NCBI GenBank assembly: GCA_012521805.1
Contig: JAAYLQ010000052.1
Span: forward strand, 1-8,222
Source: Bacillota bacterium
GTDB lineage: Bacteria > Bacillota > Limnochordia > Darwinibacteriales > DTU012
Length of the DNA: 8,222 nt
Reading direction: 5' to 3'
Shown: positions 6,465 to 8,222 of the stretch, piece by piece
Position numbering within the stretch: the stretch's first letter is position 1
Layout: each line of letters starts with the position of its first letter
Translations under genes and position numbers: made by a program
The notes under the pieces: generated by a model
The model's input: only the letters and a program-made list of their open reading frames with translations
The model's database searches: none
What the model was told of the DNA's origin: nothing

Positions 6465-7047
6465 CACTTCCACCTCCAAGCGATTCCAGTTTGAGGAAAT
6501 TGTCCAACAGCTGCCGGCCGCATTCGGTAGCAGTCCCTTCTGGATGGAACTGCAGACCAAAGACTAAGTGCTCGCGATGGCGGACAGCCATCACCTCACC
6601 AGTATCGGCAACTGCCAGCACCTGTAATTGATCAGGAACAGAATCCGATTTCACGATCAGGGAATGATAGCAGGCGGCTTTAAAGGGATTGTTAATGCCA
6701 TTAAAAATTGGATCTCCTGAATGGTGAATCACGATGCTTTTTCCATGGGTTATTCTTTGCGCCTGCACCACTGAGGCACCGTAATATTCAGCGATTACCA
6801 GATGGCCGAGGCCGACACCAAGAATTGGGATGCTGCCAGCAAAGGCAGCCAGTACTTGGCGGGCTATGCCGGTATTATCTGGGGTGCTTGCTCCAGACGA
6901 AAGCACAATTGCCCTGATGGGAAGCTGCTGTAATTCTTCAATGGTGACCTCACCGCTGGCAAACACGGCGGTCTCTGCATTGATTTCTCCAAAAGCCTGA
7001 TAGAGATTGTAAGTAAAGGAACCGTAATTATCGATGATGGCGATCAT
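6454..7047 (-). CDS. trpG: TrpG-like anthranilate synthase amidotransferase subunit lacking the catalytic cysteine
   Basis: This 197-residue protein has the full length and order of class I amidotransferase subunits: DNY.SFTYNLYQ (6-17), AIVLSSG.STPDNTGI, IPILGVGLGH (73-82), HGK, YHSLIV (127-132), MAVRH (153-157) and FHPE (167-170). Such subunits hydrolyse glutamine and channel ammonia to TrpE. Here the nucleophile is lost: the usual GVCLGHQ reads GVGLGHL (Gly79, Leu83). The oxyanion loop SPGPGTP reads SSGASTP (50-56). NYDSF reads NYGSF, and the residue after HPE is Gly instead of Ser. His168 and Glu170 remain. Glutaminase activity by the normal mechanism is therefore not expected. It starts at an ATG sharing one base with the trpE stop, with GGAGG 7 nt upstream, and there is no frameshift. 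Its role may be structural. Confidence 0.9.
   Translation of the reverse strand: MIAIIDNYGSFTYNLYQAFGEINAETAVFASGEVTIEELQQLPIRAIVLSSGASTPDNTGIARQVLAAFAGSIPILGVGLGHLVIAEYYGASVVQAQRITHGKSIVIHHSGDPIFNGINNPFKAACYHSLIVKSDSVPDQLQVLAVADTGEVMAVRHREHLVFGLQFHPEGTATECGRQLLDNFLKLESLGGGSGVV
6471..6477 (-). promoter_or_regulatory. Ribosome binding site that decides the trpD start
   Basis: Read leftward this is GGAGGTG, inside the last codons of trpG. From its GGAGG core, GTG 6467, GTG 6464 and TTG 6461 are 5, 8 and 11 nt away, so 6464 is favoured. The site encodes the glycine-rich tail of TrpG. Confidence 0.65.
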
Positions 7048-8222
7048 CAGCCTACCTCCCCCTGTTTGATCGCTTCCAGCATAGCCTTTGCTTTCCGCAA
7101 AGTCTCCTCATACTCTGTTTCCGGATCTGAATCCCAAACTATCCCGGCCCCAGCCTGCACAAAGGCTGTTTGACCCTTAAACAAGATGGTGCGAATCGCA
7201 ATGCAGAGATCCATATTGCCGTTGAAGCCGAGGTAGCCAACGGCTCCCGCATAAACGCCCCGTTTTTCTCGTTCAAGCTGATCAATAATCTCCATCGCCT
7301 TAAGCTTAGGTGCTCCTGATACGGTACCAGCCGGCAGACAGGCTTTGAGGGCATCGTACATTGTCGCTCCCTGCTTCAACCTGCCAACCACATTAGTTAC
7401 CAGGTGCATCACGTGGGAGTACTTTTCCACATGCAGCAGGTTTTTGACCGCCACAGTGCCGAATTCAGCAACACGGCCGATATCATTGCGGCCCAAATCC
7501 ACAAGCATCAAATGCTCTGCCAGCTCCTTTTCATCACTGCGGAGCTCTTCAGCGTAAGCCTGATCTTCTTCAGGCGTTTTCCCCCGAGGTCTGGTGCCGG
7601 CAATTGGACAAGTTTCCACCAGGTCATCCGTTACTTTGACCAGCAGTTCTGGAGATGCCCCCACCAGCTGATACTCACCGCAGTTGATATAGAACAGGTA
7701 CGGTGAAGGATTAAGGGAGCGGAGCACACGGTAAGCTCCAAAAGGATCTGCCTCAGTGGGAAGGGCAAAGCGCTGTGAGAGAACCACCTGGTAAGCTTCT
7801 CCTTGTTCGATCAGCTGTTTTATCTGGTTAACCTTGTGCATAAAGCTGTCCTTACTTTCGGTGCTGTAGTTCCAAGCAGTGTCTAAACTGCTGTTTCTAT
7901 TTCCAAGGGCAGCTTTTCCGGCTTGAGCAGGAGTGCTTCCCTTTTCAATCTCTGCTTGGATTTCCCTCAACCGCTCAACAGCATTTTGATAGCTGGTCTT
8001 AGGATCAGAGCCGGGCTCAGCATTGACAATGAGAATGATCTTCTGCTTCACATGGTCATAAACGATCACTTCATTGGTCAAGAGCAGGTGGATATCGGGC
8101 ATGTTGAGGGGATCCGATTGCTCTGCCTTGACGTTTTTCACTTTCTGATACGAACGGGCGACATCGTAGGCAAAGTAGCCAACCGCTCCGCCGGAAAAAT
8201 CCGGCAGGCCGGGTGTTTTGGC
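7047..8222 (-). CDS. trpE: Anthranilate synthase component I, large C-terminal part (start outside the window)
   Basis: The frame stays open to the right edge, so 391 residues plus stop are visible and the N-terminus is missing. A GTG at 8141 is internal: the residues before it contain the family motif FSGGAVGYFAYDVAR. The chorismate-binding domain is complete: AYQVVLSQRF, NPSPYLFY, GASPELLVKV, PIAGTRPRG (visible residues 206-214), HLMLVDLGRND (237-247), PAGTVSGAPK (297-306), GNMD (335-338) and QAGAGIVWDSDPETEYEE. The Ala in PIAGT is typical of anthranilate synthase. p-Aminobenzoate synthase has Lys there. The enzyme makes anthranilate from chorismate and ammonia. The N-terminal tryptophan feedback motif (LLES) lies off the window. 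With an inactive-looking TrpG downstream it may work on free ammonia. Confidence 0.96.
   Translation of the reverse strand, partial: AKTPGLPDFSGGAVGYFAYDVARSYQKVKNVKAEQSDPLNMPDIHLLLTNEVIVYDHVKQKIILIVNAEPGSDPKTSYQNAVERLREIQAEIEKGSTPAQAGKAALGNRNSSLDTAWNYSTESKDSFMHKVNQIKQLIEQGEAYQVVLSQRFALPTEADPFGAYRVLRSLNPSPYLFYINCGEYQLVGASPELLVKVTDDLVETCPIAGTRPRGKTPEEDQAYAEELRSDEKELAEHLMLVDLGRNDIGRVAEFGTVAVKNLLHVEKYSHVMHLVTNVVGRLKQGATMYDALKACLPAGTVSGAPKLKAMEIIDQLEREKRGVYAGAVGYLGFNGNMDLCIAIRTILFKGQTAFVQAGAGIVWDSDPETEYEETLRKAKAMLEAIKQGEVG

Noticed and set aside
5895..6494. Rightward open frame of 199 codons opposite trpD
   Set aside because: It is antisense to the conserved GTGGD and KHGNRS regions of trpD. The translation has no recognisable domain, so it is a shadow.
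6465..6560. 32-residue N-terminal extension of TrpD
   Set aside because: It lies wholly within trpG in another frame, does not look like TrpD, and a strong ribosome binding site with GTG 6464 gives the normal N-terminus.
7047..8141. Taking the GTG at 8141 as the trpE start
   Set aside because: The frame stays open to the window edge, and the upstream residues GGAVGYFAYD are a conserved TrpE motif, so the real start is outside the window.
7047..8222. TrpE and TrpG might instead be p-aminobenzoate synthase (PabB/PabA)
   Set aside because: PIAGT with Ala, where PabB has Lys, and the position at the head of a complete trpDCFBA set both indicate anthranilate synthase.
1..8222. Insertion sequences, CRISPR arrays, phage attachment sites or integration at the tRNA-Lys
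   Set aside because: No transposase or integrase frames, no spaced direct repeats, and no repeat of the tRNA 3' end elsewhere in the window were seen.

Overview
The window comes from a bacterium, most likely a Bacillota (Firmicutes) of moderate GC content. Evidence is the strong GGAGG-type ribosome binding sites, several GTG starts, SigA-type promoter boxes, intrinsic hairpin-T terminators, a tRNA with encoded CCA, and the gene order trpE-G-D-C-F-B-A typical of that phylum. A secreted CE15-like glucuronoyl esterase hints at contact with plant cell-wall material. The genus cannot be named from the sequence.

Layout. Positions 2-205 (+) hold the C-terminal end of a ZIP-family metal transporter. 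A SigA-like promoter follows, then a tRNA-Lys(CUU) gene at 272-348 and its terminator. The 388-658 interval has no convincing protein gene. It does hold a promoter-like pair, a perfect 8-bp hairpin and a perfect 12-bp hairpin followed by a T-run, which together look like a small untranslated RNA of about 120 nt. A second hairpin ends the leftward gene next to it. Positions 659-1933 (-) encode the exported CE15-like esterase.

From 2070 to the right edge lies one leftward tryptophan operon, transcribed from the right: trpE (start outside the window), trpG, trpD, trpC, trpF, trpB, trpA, then a strong terminator at 2018-2046. Every junction overlaps, by 1 to 17 nt with the starts chosen here, so translation is probably coupled along the whole message. 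Together the products take chorismate to tryptophan: TrpE/TrpG make anthranilate, TrpD adds the phosphoribosyl group, TrpF isomerises, TrpC closes the indole ring, and TrpA/TrpB make tryptophan. The promoter and any leader control (T-box, attenuator or TRAP site) lie off the right edge.

The most unusual point is TrpG. It is full length and in frame but has lost the nucleophilic cysteine of class I glutamine amidotransferases (GVGLGHL instead of GVCLGHQ), and its oxyanion and glutamine-pocket motifs are changed as well. TrpE and the downstream enzymes look intact. The operon therefore seems to carry an inactive amidotransferase subunit, which implies an ammonia-dependent anthranilate synthase, a substitute amidotransferase from elsewhere, or a structural role for this protein. 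Second-tier points are the candidate small RNA and the esterase's missing canonical acid residue.
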